A stretch of 37,154 nt of DNA from the IMG/VR virus record IMGVR_UViG_3300035698_003662, positions 1 to 37,154 of that record, one strand, 5' to 3'. Below are positions 15,679 through 21,947 of this stretch, one piece after another. The position numbers were made by a program, and so were the translations under genes. The notes under the pieces were generated by a model that saw nothing but the letters and a program-made list of their open reading frames with translations, ran no database searches and had not been told where the DNA came from. Within the stretch, counting starts at the first letter, position 1. Each line of letters starts with the position of its first letter. The DNA is from a virus.

Positions 15679-16625
15679 ATTTCCATGTAGCTCAATATGT
15701 GCTTCACTACTTCAACGTTAAACCCATTCCCCAATGCTTTTACCCTCTGTGTCTTTGGCACACCTTCGGTATAGTTATCGGGCAAACTTTGCAAACGTTC
15801 ACACTCCACCGGTGTTAATGGCCGGACGTACTTTTTGAGGTCTGCGCGTTTTTCCTTTTCCTTTGAGAAATCATACAACCCGGTCTTTGCTCCACTTCCA
15901 CCACCCCCGGCTTTCAACGTTACACTCTTACCGTCTATCGAGTAAACACGCCCCGACATTCCTTTGGCCACGGTTCCAATTTGTATTGGCTTGAGCCAAA
16001 CCAGTTGCCTTTCTCTGTGAGTACCGAGGTTGAGCGCCGTCACGGTCCTTGCTTTCGTTTCTGCAACGTACCCACTTTCTATAATGTCTTTAAGAGCAAT
16101 ACCCCGGTCGGTCGGTTGCTCAACTCCGGGTATATTGGTCCAAAACAAACGCTTGCGAGATTGAGCGGAAACTAGCGCGGCGTCAATCATTATTGGTTCT
16201 ACTCCCACCGCTTTAGTAATAATGTCCTTGTTTTTATTAGACATACTGGCCACGTTTTCAAGTACAAAGTATTTTGGTTTTAATGTTTTAAGTATCCTTA
16301 AATACTCGTAAAACAATATGCTCTTTTCCCCCTCGAGCCCTTTTCTGTCCACCTTGGCCACACTTAAATCTTGGCAAGGCGAACCACCAATAAGAAGGTC
16401 TATTTTTTGGTCGTAATCGGTACCAGAAATACGGCCGTCTAACTCTACGCTTAATTTACTTACGTCCCCAAGCTGTATTGTGTCGGGGTGGTTTTTTTGA
16501 GTAATTGTTATTGGGTGCTTTTCAATTTCGCTTGCGTAATAATTCGTTTTATATCCAAGCTCTTTAAGCGCGACTTGCGCGCAACTGATACCGTCAAACA
16601 AACTTAATACTTTAATTTTTTTCAT
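15675..16625 (-). CDS. DNA cytosine-5 methyltransferase (orphan)
   Basis: A 316-residue enzyme transferring methyl from S-adenosylmethionine to cytosine C5. Motif I is LSLFDGISCAQVAL (residues 7-20), motif IV GGSPCQDLS with catalytic Cys84, motif VI VLENV (Glu123), motif VIII QSRKRLFW (155-162), then RPLTPVECERLQSLPDNYT (IX) and ALGNGFNVEV (X). The target-recognition region between VIII and IX is short, as in phage and mono-specific enzymes. No cognate restriction gene is adjacent, so it likely protects phage DNA from host restriction. It overlaps the HNH-AP2 gene. The target sequence cannot be read from the protein. Confidence 0.92.
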   Translation of the reverse strand: MKKIKVLSLFDGISCAQVALKELGYKTNYYASEIEKHPITITQKNHPDTIQLGDVSKLSVELDGRISGTDYDQKIDLLIGGSPCQDLSVAKVDRKGLEGEKSILFYEYLRILKTLKPKYFVLENVASMSNKNKDIITKAVGVEPIMIDAALVSAQSRKRLFWTNIPGVEQPTDRGIALKDIIESGYVAETKARTVTALNLGTHRERQLVWLKPIQIGTVAKGMSGRVYSIDGKSVTLKAGGGGSGAKTGLYDFSKEKEKRADLKKYVRPLTPVECERLQSLPDNYTEGVPKTQRVKALGNGFNVEVVKHILSYMEI

Positions 16626-16631
16626 ATTTTA

Positions 16632-16724
16632 TTATCTATCGTTTTCGTCCGGGTGACATACTTCGCAAGGGTAGTTATTACAACCCCCGTTATCGTTACA
16701 TTCCGGCTCTCTTGTGTGTGTCAT
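16632..16724 (-). CDS. 30-residue Cys-rich microprotein
   Basis: A short frame from ATG 16724 reads MTHTREPECNDNGGCNNYPC then EVCHPDENDR. Four Cys (x5, x4, x2 spacing) plus His are compatible with one zinc site. TATATT lies six bases before the ATG with an AAAAAC leader, the same context as accepted starts nearby. It sits just upstream of the methyltransferase gene, seven bases away. It is too short to assign function; it may be a metal-binding peptide or only a leader peptide. Confidence 0.5.
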   Translation of the reverse strand: MTHTREPECNDNGGCNNYPCEVCHPDENDR

Positions 16725-16728
16725 GTTT

Positions 16729-17043
16729 TTAATATATTACTTTTCCAATAATTCTGTCGTGCTGATATTCAAGCAAGCTCATTTGGTCCAACACGTGCCA
16801 CGCCGGCCGTTGTGCCATTACTGCGGCCGTTTCGTAGCAAGCAATCTCATAGCGTCCACATGGCGTTTTCATTGACCAACAATACCGAAAAGCCCGGGTC
16901 TTATAAAAGCTACCGGGGTGTCTAACAATCACCGGCTCAACGGTAATTCCAAACATATATTTAATTCGGTCTTGTAGTAGCAAAGCCAATGTTGACGGTT
17001 GCCGTACTGCACCCGGAAAGGGTACTTGCTCTAATATGCTCAT
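16729..17043 (-). CDS. hypothetical protein, 104 residues
   Basis: A soluble mixed alpha/beta protein beginning MSILEQVPFPGAVRQPSTLA. It has a segment ITVEPVIVRHPGSFYKTRAF, a Cys-containing strand pair (YCWSMKTPCGRYEIACYETA) and a C-terminal MSLLEYQHDRIIGKVIY. There is no known motif. It lies in a run of small early genes upstream of the methyltransferase. I do not recognise a family. Start ATG 17043 follows an A-rich leader (AAAAAAACACATG). Confidence 0.55.
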   Translation of the reverse strand: MSILEQVPFPGAVRQPSTLALLLQDRIKYMFGITVEPVIVRHPGSFYKTRAFRYCWSMKTPCGRYEIACYETAAVMAQRPAWHVLDQMSLLEYQHDRIIGKVIY

Positions 17044-17086
17044 GTGTTTTTTTATTTATCTATCAATCTCTAACCCTCAACAATTT

Positions 17087-17302
17087 TTAATCGTTAATTT
17101 CTCCGTGTTCATTTTCTGCCGCTTCGATAGCGTCGCTAGTTTGACTTGATACAATTTCGTTGTATCGGCCTTCCCTTATCTTAAACCCGCAATCGTGCTT
17201 GAGTAAGTCGCCGACTTGTTCAATACCAAACGCAAAATCCTTGTTACATTACGGGCATTTGTTGTTCCGTAAGTTCCGCCATTTCATTTTTTTATTTTCC
17301 AT
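17087..17302 (-). pseudogene. zinc-finger protein interrupted by an in-frame TAA
   Basis: From ATG 17302 the frame reads MENKKMKWRNLRNNKCP, then TAA (17249-17251), then continues in the same frame CNKDFAFGIEQVGDLLKHDC...EHGEIND to a TAA at 17087. The stop falls inside a C-P-x-C zinc knuckle, where Lys is usual (AAA/AAG to TAA is one base). A His and Cys (KHDCG) complete a C2HC-type site. No in-frame ATG restarts translation. It is most simply a recent nonsense mutation or an assembly error. Stop readthrough is possible but unsupported, since TAA ends most genes here. Confidence 0.6.
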
Positions 17303-17305
17303 TTC

Positions 17306-17527
17306 TCAATCGAAGTAGTTAATTTTTAATGATAGTCCTATACCAAACAAAATAACGCCTAAATCAAAGCGTGCCAAAAATTGGTCACGGTCGATATAAG
17401 CGTTAATGAGGTCAAAAGAAAACGGCTCGTCTGTTTCTTTTTTCCATTGGTTAACGGTGTGAAAATACACCGTTGGCGTAACGTATAGGACTATATTGTT
17501 TTGCTCTTTTCTTATCTTAATGCTCAT
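17306..17527 (-). CDS. small phage protein of unknown function, 73 residues
   Basis: I start it at ATG 17527 (MSIKIRKEQNNIVLYVTPT). The upstream extension to 17644 overlaps the zinc-ribbon gene in another frame, and TAAGAGCAA lies four bases before this ATG. The protein ends with a hydrophobic stretch (LGVILFGIGLSLKINYF) that could be buried or membrane-associated. It is soluble-looking elsewhere. It follows the zinc-ribbon gene by ten bases. No family is recognised. Confidence 0.55.
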   Translation of the reverse strand: MSIKIRKEQNNIVLYVTPTVYFHTVNQWKKETDEPFSFDLINAYIDRDQFLARFDLGVILFGIGLSLKINYFD

Positions 17528-17537
17528 TTTTTTGCTC

Positions 17538-17705
17538 TTAGTTTTCTTCGGTTCTTGCGTCGCGTTCGTTGCGTCGTTTATCTCTGCACTCTTGGCAACG
17601 CTTCGGTAGGTACATTCCTTTGTCGGTGTAAAACTTTTCCTCACCTTCCGTAATAGTAAAGGTGGTGGGACATTCGCGCTCTACACATTTTATTTCTTTA
17701 TCCAT
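17538..17705 (-). CDS. zinc-ribbon protein (zf-trcl/PF13451-like)
   Basis: A 55-residue protein from ATG 17705. It carries C7/C12 near the start, then the signature TEGEEKFYTDKGMYLPKRCQ-ECRDKRR: F-x-x-x-x-G-E-x-x-F-Y, then L-P-K-R-C-x-x-C-R. This matches a known small zinc ribbon of phages and bacteria, thought to bind nucleic acid or ribosome components. It starts six bases after a TGA-TAGAAT box, so its mRNA may be leaderless. An inverted repeat lies immediately upstream, and the stop TAA begins the TAAGAGCAA leader of the next gene. Confidence 0.7.
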   Translation of the reverse strand: MDKEIKCVERECPTTFTITEGEEKFYTDKGMYLPKRCQECRDKRRNERDARTEEN

Positions 17706-17711
17706 TTTTTT

Positions 17712-17720
17712 ATTCTATCA
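17712..17720 (-). promoter_or_regulatory. extended -10 promoter at the zinc-ribbon gene
   Basis: TGA-TAGAAT is followed by six A and ATG 17705, so a start about seven bases downstream falls on the ATG. The left arm of the 15-bp inverted repeat begins at the next base (17721), where it would occupy the -35 region. Confidence 0.5.
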
Positions 17721-17781
17721 CATTGACGGTTGAGCGATAACCCTTTTTTGTTTATAAAGGACCATTGCTCAACCGACAATG
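17721..17781. promoter_or_regulatory. 15-bp imperfect inverted repeat overlapping a promoter
   Basis: The arms are CATTGACGGTTGAGC (17721-17735) and GCTCAACCGACAATG (17767-17781), 14 of 15 paired, with a 31-base centre. The arms flank the -35 region of the zinc-ribbon promoter. It could be an operator for a dimeric repressor or a transcript hairpin after the 130-residue gene. The inner AAAGG/CCTTT sequences would extend a hairpin. No clear U-tract follows on the minus strand. Confidence 0.55.
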
Positions 17782-17797
17782 CCGGTTAAGTTAGTAA

Positions 17798-18190
17798 TTA
17801 CGCTTTTGCTGGTGTACCTTCTTCTTTTGGTTCGTCGGTCCCTTCCTCTTTTGGTTCCTTTTTTCCCATGTTAACAGGTACATTCTCCAATTGTGACCAT
17901 GACTCTGCTAATTTTCCTTCTGTATCTGCCTTCAAAAGCTCGTTAATAACTGTCACATATTCCCTTGCGTTCAATGCGGCTTTGCGGTAGCTGTCTACCA
18001 ATTCGTCGATATTTACAAACTGCCCGGTCTGTTTGTTTTGTCGTTGGTAACTTGGGTCAACTGACATAATTTGTAAGTGGCGTCTGTAGTCCAATACGTT
18101 GTCAATCAATTGCTTGTTGAAAGCGTTTAACTGATTTGTTAGTAACTCTTTATTTGTTACAATTTCTACTTCTTTTTTTTCTTCTGTCAT
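17798..18190 (-). CDS. helical hypothetical protein, 130 residues
   Basis: A highly charged, mostly helical protein beginning MTEEKKEVEIVTNKELLTNQ, with a likely coiled coil over residues 10-105. It ends in a low-complexity tail made of two EPKEEGT repeats. It has no enzymatic motif. The leader AATAAAAACATG matches other starts. It lies downstream of the basic 71-residue gene and upstream of the inverted repeat. The function is unknown. Confidence 0.55.
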   Translation of the reverse strand: MTEEKKEVEIVTNKELLTNQLNAFNKQLIDNVLDYRRHLQIMSVDPSYQRQNKQTGQFVNIDELVDSYRKAALNAREYVTVINELLKADTEGKLAESWSQLENVPVNMGKKEPKEEGTDEPKEEGTPAKA

Positions 18191-18209
18191 GTTTTTATTA
18201 AGTTAGTTT

Positions 18210-18425
18210 TTAATTATTTGTTGCCGTTCTAATGGCATTGCCTCTAGCTTTCTTTTGTTGTGCCAAGGTCTTTTTGCTTAATTTGTTTTTCTTACTTGCC
18301 GGCAATACACCTTCGCCCGCTTTGAGTTTAGGATTTTGGCCGGAGTTGTTGCGCGCAACGTTACGTTTCTTTTTGTAATCCTTGCGACGCTTCTTTGCTT
18401 TTGCTTTTTTCTCTAATGTACTCAT
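18210..18425 (-). CDS. very basic small protein, 71 residues
   Basis: I start at ATG 18425 (MSTLEKKAKAKKRRKDYKKK) because the upstream extension overlaps the ribbon-helix-helix gene, whose stop is at 18430. Lys and Arg dominate and the rest is Asn, Gly and Ala, as in a disordered nucleic-acid-binding protein. It includes NVARNNSGQNPKLKAGEG and a KKNKLSKKTLAQQKKARGN segment. It may coat DNA or RNA. No family is recognised. Confidence 0.55.
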   Translation of the reverse strand: MSTLEKKAKAKKRRKDYKKKRNVARNNSGQNPKLKAGEGVLPASKKNKLSKKTLAQQKKARGNAIRTATNN

Positions 18426-18429
18426 GGCT

Positions 18430-18564
18430 TTATTTTGTGGCCTTAAACTTTTTTTCGACCAATTCCGCAATGCTCACCCCTTCTTTTTCTGCTTCCTTGG
18501 CCAACTTCTTGTGTCGAGTTGGTGATACCAATACTCGAGGATATTTTGGTGCTATATAACTCAT
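18430..18564 (-). CDS. ribbon-helix-helix-like DNA-binding protein, 44 residues
   Basis: From ATG 18564 (leader AATAAAAACATG) the frame reads MSYIAPKYPRVLVSPTRHKK then LAKEAEKEGVSIAELVEKKF. The layout, a short strand (PRVLVSPT), a helix (RHKKLAKEAEKEG), a turn with V-S-I, and a second helix (AELVEKKFK), is that of Arc/CopG-type repressors that bind as dimers. It could be the regulator for the inverted repeat at 17721-17781 or other early sites. The target is inference. It overlaps no gene, and its stop is five bases before the next ATG. Confidence 0.6.
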   Translation of the reverse strand: MSYIAPKYPRVLVSPTRHKKLAKEAEKEGVSIAELVEKKFKATK

Positions 18565-18590
18565 GTTTTTATTTGGTTATTTTTTAATAA

Positions 18591-18869
18591 TTACTTACCG
18601 GTTCCCGACCCAACAACAACCGGTTTACCTTCACCCGTTCCTTCGGTCTTTTTTTCTTCCGGCTTTTCAATTTGTTTTGCAAACTCCACTTTTAGAGTTT
18701 CCAAGTCTGTTGTCGCCAACTTCATAAGCTCTATAAAGTCGGTAATTTCTGCAAGTGCCGTTTCCGGGTTTGATACTTCAAGGTCAAACTCAAACGTTAC
18801 GTCGTTTGAATATCGAAACTTGCGTGTTTCAAACTTCTCAATTGCTATTTCTTTTTTTTCTTCTGCCAT
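18591..18869 (-). CDS. hypothetical acidic protein, 92 residues
   Basis: A small acidic protein: MAEEKKEIAIEKFETRKFRY, then strands (VTFEFDLEVSNPE), a helix (TALAEITDFIELMKLATTDL) and a Glu/Lys/Gly-rich tail. It has no known motif. It follows the 140-residue gene by four bases and shares the AAAAACATG leader. The short beta-alpha core suggests a single-domain accessory protein. Function unknown. Confidence 0.5.
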   Translation of the reverse strand: MAEEKKEIAIEKFETRKFRYSNDVTFEFDLEVSNPETALAEITDFIELMKLATTDLETLKVEFAKQIEKPEEKKTEGTGEGKPVVVGSGTGK

Positions 18870-18873
18870 GTTT

Positions 18874-19296
18874 TTAATCGTTAAGTGTTAATTTCTTTTT
18901 CAATGCTTCTAACTTCGAGGCAATATCGACCATTTGCCCGCTAACAATCGCCGGCGGACCGTTCCCGAAGTAATGCCCGGCGTGTACCTCAAGCTCTTTA
19001 TAAAACTGCGCTCTATTTCTCATTTTGTTAATGAGCGAGTTTATAACGGTTGAGGACATGATTGTTGCTATCGAAGGACCAAGATTTTTGTAACTTCTGT
19101 CGGCAAGAAAATACAACATGATTTGCTCAAGTTGCGTTTGGTTCAATATTTCAGTATTCAATATATTTTTAAGTTGTTTGGCGTCCTTGGGGCTAATCTT
19201 TGGACGAAAGCCCCGTGTCTTTAATGCCGTGTCTGAAAAAAACTCAATGAGTTGTCGGTATACTGTTTTTTCTTTTTTTATTTCTCTATCAATCAT
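18874..19296 (-). CDS. helical hypothetical protein, 140 residues
   Basis: An all-helical protein (MIDREIKKEKTVYRQLIEFF ... MLYFLADRSYKNLGPSIATI) with a segment KNLGPSIATIMSSTVINSLI that I have seen in small phage proteins but cannot name. The start ATG 19296 has TAAGAGCAA five bases upstream and a structured RNA about 40 bases further up. No catalytic residues stand out. It could be a replication accessory or structural helper; the annotation remains hypothetical. Confidence 0.55.
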   Translation of the reverse strand: MIDREIKKEKTVYRQLIEFFSDTALKTRGFRPKISPKDAKQLKNILNTEILNQTQLEQIMLYFLADRSYKNLGPSIATIMSSTVINSLINKMRNRAQFYKELEVHAGHYFGNGPPAIVSGQMVDIASKLEALKKKLTLND

Positions 19297-19332
19297 ATAT
19301 TTTGCTCTTAATTAACAACAAAGCCCGGTCGT

Positions 19333-19393
19333 GTTGGCACGTGTCCGGGGTTCGTCGGGGTATTGCTACCCACTACCAGTATAACGTGCCAAC
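19333..19393 (-). ncRNA. candidate structured RNA or 5' leader element
   Basis: On the minus strand a 10-bp closing stem GTTGGCACGT/ACGTGCCAAC (19384-19393 with 19333-19342) encloses a CUGG/CCGG helix and a GGGTA-GCAA-TACCC hairpin (19358-19371). GCAA is a GNRA tetraloop only on this strand, which assigns the strand. An extended -10 (TGC-TACAAT) ends about 12 bases upstream. It resembles no riboswitch I can name and lacks a U-tract. It may be a small RNA or a regulator of the 140-residue gene. Confidence 0.5.
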
Positions 19394-19405
19394 TTTTATA
19401 ATTCA

Positions 19406-19414
19406 ATTGTAGCA
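19406..19414 (-). promoter_or_regulatory. extended -10 promoter of the structured RNA
   Basis: TGC-TACAAT on the minus strand, just after the stop of the HNH-like gene (19424). The predicted start is near 19399, about six bases before the closing stem. A TTTGTT lies 16 bases upstream as a weak -35. Confidence 0.5.
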
Positions 19415-19423
19415 TATCCATAA

Positions 19424-19795
19424 CTAAAACAAATCAAACTTAGTAGGGCGCTTGGGGATACCGTACTTCCCAATTAAATAATCGTACAGTTGGCCCCAAT
19501 TTGTTTTCGGATATTTTTCTAATTCCTCGGCCGTTGCTCTGACCAATGCAACGTACTGGTTTTTTTCTTTGTCTAGGTTACCGCCGTCTTGGTATTGGTC
19601 AACGTCATGTGACCATGCGCATATCGCAATAATGGCCCACTTCTCGTTTATCTGTTTGCCGGCATGTATAAAGGCATGCTCGAGCGTAAGACGTCCCCGG
19701 CAAATGTGGTCGTTGAAGTACGCTTGCCTCATGCAAAAGTGGTACTCCGGGTCGTCCAACATTTCCTTTTTCATTTTTTCTGGTATTCTTCTCAT
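19424..19795 (-). CDS. HNH-like conserved phage protein, 123 residues
   Basis: Contains CMRQAYFNDHICRGRLTLEH, then AIIAICAWSHDVDQYQDGG, a C...C-x-G-R-x-T-L-E-H / C-x-x-x-H layout found in HNH-type or recombination-associated phage proteins. Residues C21, C33, H40, C60 and H64 could bind metal. The C-terminal half (LVRATAEELEKYPKTNWGQL) is helical. It starts 6 bases after TGT-TACAAT and overlaps the previous gene by 4 bases. It may be a nuclease or a zinc protein without activity. Confidence 0.55.
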   Translation of the reverse strand: MRRIPEKMKKEMLDDPEYHFCMRQAYFNDHICRGRLTLEHAFIHAGKQINEKWAIIAICAWSHDVDQYQDGGNLDKEKNQYVALVRATAEELEKYPKTNWGQLYDYLIGKYGIPKRPTKFDLF

Positions 19796-19998
19796 GTTTT
19801 TATTGTAACAATGTTCTTAAATGAAAGGTCAATGCCCGGTACTAACCTGTGACATTCGAGGCAAGCTATCTCGTCGCCGGGTTGGAAGGGTTCGCCCACT
19901 ATATCGTCGGCCATGATTGGAAACCGGCCTACTGGCATTTTTTTATACTCAAAGGCATGTTCCCCGCACTCTTGGCATTTGTGGTAATACTTTTCCAT
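19792..19998 (-). CDS. zinc-ribbon protein, 68 residues
   Basis: Start ATG 19998 (MEKYYHKCQECGEHAFEYKK) follows the upstream stop (20000-20002) by one base; an earlier ATG at 20025 lies inside that gene. Two C-x-x-C pairs, CQEC near residue 8 and CLEC near residue 46, would hold one zinc, with a hydrophilic loop between. It is likely a nucleic-acid or protein adaptor. It overlaps the next gene by four bases (ATGA). Confidence 0.6.
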   Translation of the reverse strand: MEKYYHKCQECGEHAFEYKKMPVGRFPIMADDIVGEPFQPGDEIACLECHRLVPGIDLSFKNIVTIKT

Positions 19999-19999
19999 A

Positions 20000-20506
20000 T
20001 TAGTTTTGGTTACCCCTATCGGCAATCTTTGCTTGCATCATTTCTTGCTCGCGCCAACGTACTGTCGTTTGAATAAACATAACAATACGGTTGCACATAT
20101 CGGCGGCGGTAGCGTAGTTTTTCGACCTTTGCTCGCGCGCCAATGCGTCCACTTCCGCGTCCTGTGTCGACATTGAGGCGGCCGCCCTCGCGGACGTTAC
20201 GTTATTGTGTTCGCTTTTGCTTGCAAGCATGAGTGCGTCCCGCACCGACTTATAAGCAATTTCCGCGCTCTTGTGTTCGCCCCATGCAATGTTTGCCCTT
20301 CCGTCGAGTATGCCGGCGTACTGCGCTAACTCCATGCCCTTTTTAAGTAGCCACTCGACATTGTTAATGCTGTTTTGTTGTACGAGTTGTCGGCTTATTG
20401 CAAATACAAGGCCCACTATTTCGTCCGATTGCTCAAACTCTTTTAGTGTCTGCATTTTTGCCAATAGGGCCACGCGCTTTTTTTCATAATCTTGGAAAAC
20501 TGACAT
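20000..20506 (-). CDS. helical hypothetical protein, 168 residues
   Basis: A Gln/Ala/Lys-rich, long-helix protein (SVFQDYEKKRVALLAKMQTL ... KKGMELAQYAGILDGRANIA) without membrane segments or catalytic motifs. Helical packing and many Ala in the second half suggest a coiled-coil or four-helix protein. It starts with TAAGAGCAA eight bases upstream and follows the HNH gene by one base (stop at 20508). I do not recognise it. Confidence 0.55.
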   Translation of the reverse strand: MSVFQDYEKKRVALLAKMQTLKEFEQSDEIVGLVFAISRQLVQQNSINNVEWLLKKGMELAQYAGILDGRANIAWGEHKSAEIAYKSVRDALMLASKSEHNNVTSARAAASMSTQDAEVDALAREQRSKNYATAADMCNRIVMFIQTTVRWREQEMMQAKIADRGNQN

Positions 20507-20507
20507 T

Positions 20508-20942
20508 TTATTTTTTGCTCTTAACTTTTAATTTGTGTGGACACTTCCCGTAAAATCCCTTTGCCAAGTTACAGTTGTAACAAAGTACTTGAAATCCTTT
20601 TTTCGGATAGCCATTTTTTTTGAGCCACCTATACATTGAAGCTGTCCCGCCACCTTCTTTTTTTATTGCTCGTCTGTGTTCATTTCCACCACCATTTACA
20701 TGGTCAATACTTAAAAACTCAACTTGGGTTTCACCACAACATTTGCATTTTCCACCGTACTTTTTCAATATATCCTCTTTAACCCTTCGTTGGTATTTCC
20801 TGTTGTATTTGTTTATTTTAAGCCGGTTTTTTTCTTTCCATTCTTTGCTATTTTTGTTTGTACAATCACGACAAAAATAATGGTATCCGCCCCCGGGTGG
20901 TTTATAAACTTCTTTCTTTTTGCATGCTCTACAAAGTTTCAT
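20508..20942 (-). CDS. HNH homing endonuclease with zinc-finger N-terminus
   Basis: A 144-residue free-standing HNH nuclease. C-x2-C knuckles occur at the start (KLCRACKKK ... YFCRDCTNK). The nuclease core is KYGGKCKCCGETQ, then LSIDHVNGGGNEHRR with D-H and N-G-G-G-N-E-H, then GFQVLCYNCNLAKGFYGKCP. This fits the classic ββα-Me/zinc HNH fold, and the conserved His residues are all present. It begins six bases after TGA-TATAAT, so it has its own leaderless-type promoter, as expected of a mobile gene that brought its promoter. Codons look AT-rich relative to neighbours. Confidence 0.9.
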   Translation of the reverse strand: MKLCRACKKKEVYKPPGGGYHYFCRDCTNKNSKEWKEKNRLKINKYNRKYQRRVKEDILKKYGGKCKCCGETQVEFLSIDHVNGGGNEHRRAIKKEGGGTASMYRWLKKNGYPKKGFQVLCYNCNLAKGFYGKCPHKLKVKSKK

Positions 20943-20948
20943 AATCTT

Positions 20949-20957
20949 ATTATATCA
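20949..20957 (-). promoter_or_regulatory. extended -10 promoter of the HNH gene
   Basis: TGA-TATAAT is followed by six bases (AAGATT) and ATG 20942. The -35 is weak. Confidence 0.55.
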
Positions 20958-20968
20958 CAAGTTTACTA

Positions 20969-21100
20969 TTATTTGTATAACTTGCAATGCTCCTTACATC
21001 GTGCCGCGCCCTTTGCTCTTGTTGTTGTGCAACCTTCATTTTTACAAGGCAACACCCGACCGGTTCCGTTATGCTCTCTTTTTGGTGGTTGTCTTTTCAT
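20969..21100 (-). CDS. 43-residue zinc-binding microprotein
   Basis: From ATG 21100 the frame reads MKRQPPKREHNGTGRVLPC, then KNEGCTTTRAKGAARCKEHC, then KLYK. Four Cys (C-x4-C ... C-x3-C) with a following His fit one zinc site and the basic residues fit nucleic-acid binding. The ATG sits 3 bases after the stop of the upstream gene. Its promoter-proximal position before the HNH gene suggests a small regulator; function unknown. Confidence 0.55.
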   Translation of the reverse strand: MKRQPPKREHNGTGRVLPCKNEGCTTTRAKGAARCKEHCKLYK

Positions 21101-21102
21101 AT

Positions 21103-21324
21103 TTACCGTTCGCCGAAGTTTGGCATTTGCGCCTCTGCTTCAATTTCTAATAATGTGCCGGCATAGTTGACCGATTGCTTGCTAAACTTTTCGTGCAACT
21201 TTTCAATGGCCTTTATTGTTCCCACCATTTCTTTGTACTGCCGGTTGGCTCGACCCTTTAACCTCTTGAGTGTTTTGTTTTCCGGGTACTCAATCCCCGC
21301 TTTGCTCTTTTTCTTTTTAGCCAT
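21103..21324 (-). CDS. small coiled-coil protein, 73 residues
   Basis: A basic, helical protein (MAKKKKSKAGIEYPENKTLK, then long helices with Leu/Ile heptads ending in GTLLEIEAEAQMPNFGER). It starts 3 bases after the nuclease gene's stop and ends 3 bases before the microprotein's ATG. It may be an accessory to the recombination genes upstream. No family seen. Confidence 0.5.
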   Translation of the reverse strand: MAKKKKSKAGIEYPENKTLKRLKGRANRQYKEMVGTIKAIEKLHEKFSKQSVNYAGTLLEIEAEAQMPNFGER

Positions 21325-21326
21325 AC

Positions 21327-21947
21327 TTAATACTTTGCAAAGTCCCCGGCTTCTATCCGAGTAACCATGTTGTTAATCCTTGTAATTAGCGCGTCAAAGT
21401 CCGCCTTGGTTCGCTTGGCCCAAAATACGCGAGGTATGCCGTTGTTTCCGTTGTAGCTTTGCAATCGAAGCTTCGGCATTTTTCCGTACTTCACGTAGTA
21501 AGACATCATGTACCAAGTAATTTGCGTGCTTTCCTCGACTGTCTTTTGGGTCCACCACTTACCCATTTTATTTTCCGTAATAGTGTGTATGTCTAGCTCG
21601 AGGCCGTCCATAATCGAAAGTAGCTTATAGTCCGCCACGTCCGGGTGTTCAATCTCAAGCCGTTTTTCTGTTTTGTTTTTGGCAAGTCGCACCGCTTCCT
21701 TGTGAGCCAATGCCGTTTCGATAACCCGGACCTTGTCGCCATTAAAGCCGGCTTCTTTGAGCTTATCGCGCCACGGGTACTTTGGGTCCGACCATGCCTC
21801 TTGAAATACCTTACCCAATATCATTTTGTCCGTCGGTTCGTCTATGCGGCAAACAAAGTATTGTTGGTAGTACTCCATGGGGTCGTTTTCAAACAACCAA
21901 AATTGGGAGTGCGAAATATAGGGGAGTGGTAACTTTAATTTGCTCAT
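21327..21947 (-). CDS. PD-(D/E)XK nuclease (RecB/Cas4-like exonuclease)
   Basis: A 206-residue protein beginning with the 'S-x-S-Q-x-x-L-F-E-x-x-P-x-x-Y-Y' entry helix (PYISHSQFWLFENDPMEYYQ). The active-site region includes LLSIMDGLELDIHTITENKM-GKWWTQ: an Asp, then I-T-E-N-K as the E-x-K element, then Thr-Gln, followed by the Gln-Tyr helix (STQITWYMMSYY). RecB-type nucleases degrade or trim DNA ends. Next to the annealing-like protein (overlap of four bases), it likely forms a recombination pair for concatemer formation. The fit is by motif order. Confidence 0.75.
   Translation of the reverse strand: MSKLKLPLPYISHSQFWLFENDPMEYYQQYFVCRIDEPTDKMILGKVFQEAWSDPKYPWRDKLKEAGFNGDKVRVIETALAHKEAVRLAKNKTEKRLEIEHPDVADYKLLSIMDGLELDIHTITENKMGKWWTQKTVEESTQITWYMMSYYVKYGKMPKLRLQSYNGNNGIPRVFWAKRTKADFDALITRINNMVTRIEAGDFAKY

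Noticed and set aside
17249-17251. Evidence for reassignment of TAA
   Set aside because: TAA ends most genes here at correct positions, including capsid and tail chaperone, so recoding is not supported.
17528-17644. N-terminal extension of the 73-residue protein at 17306-17527
   Set aside because: The region is better explained by the zinc-ribbon gene in another frame, whose stop and the TAAGAGCAA leader precede ATG 17527.
19333-19393. tRNA-like gene
   Set aside because: A 10-bp closing stem and GNRA hairpin are present but there is no D-arm, anticodon arm or T-arm in the right order on either strand.
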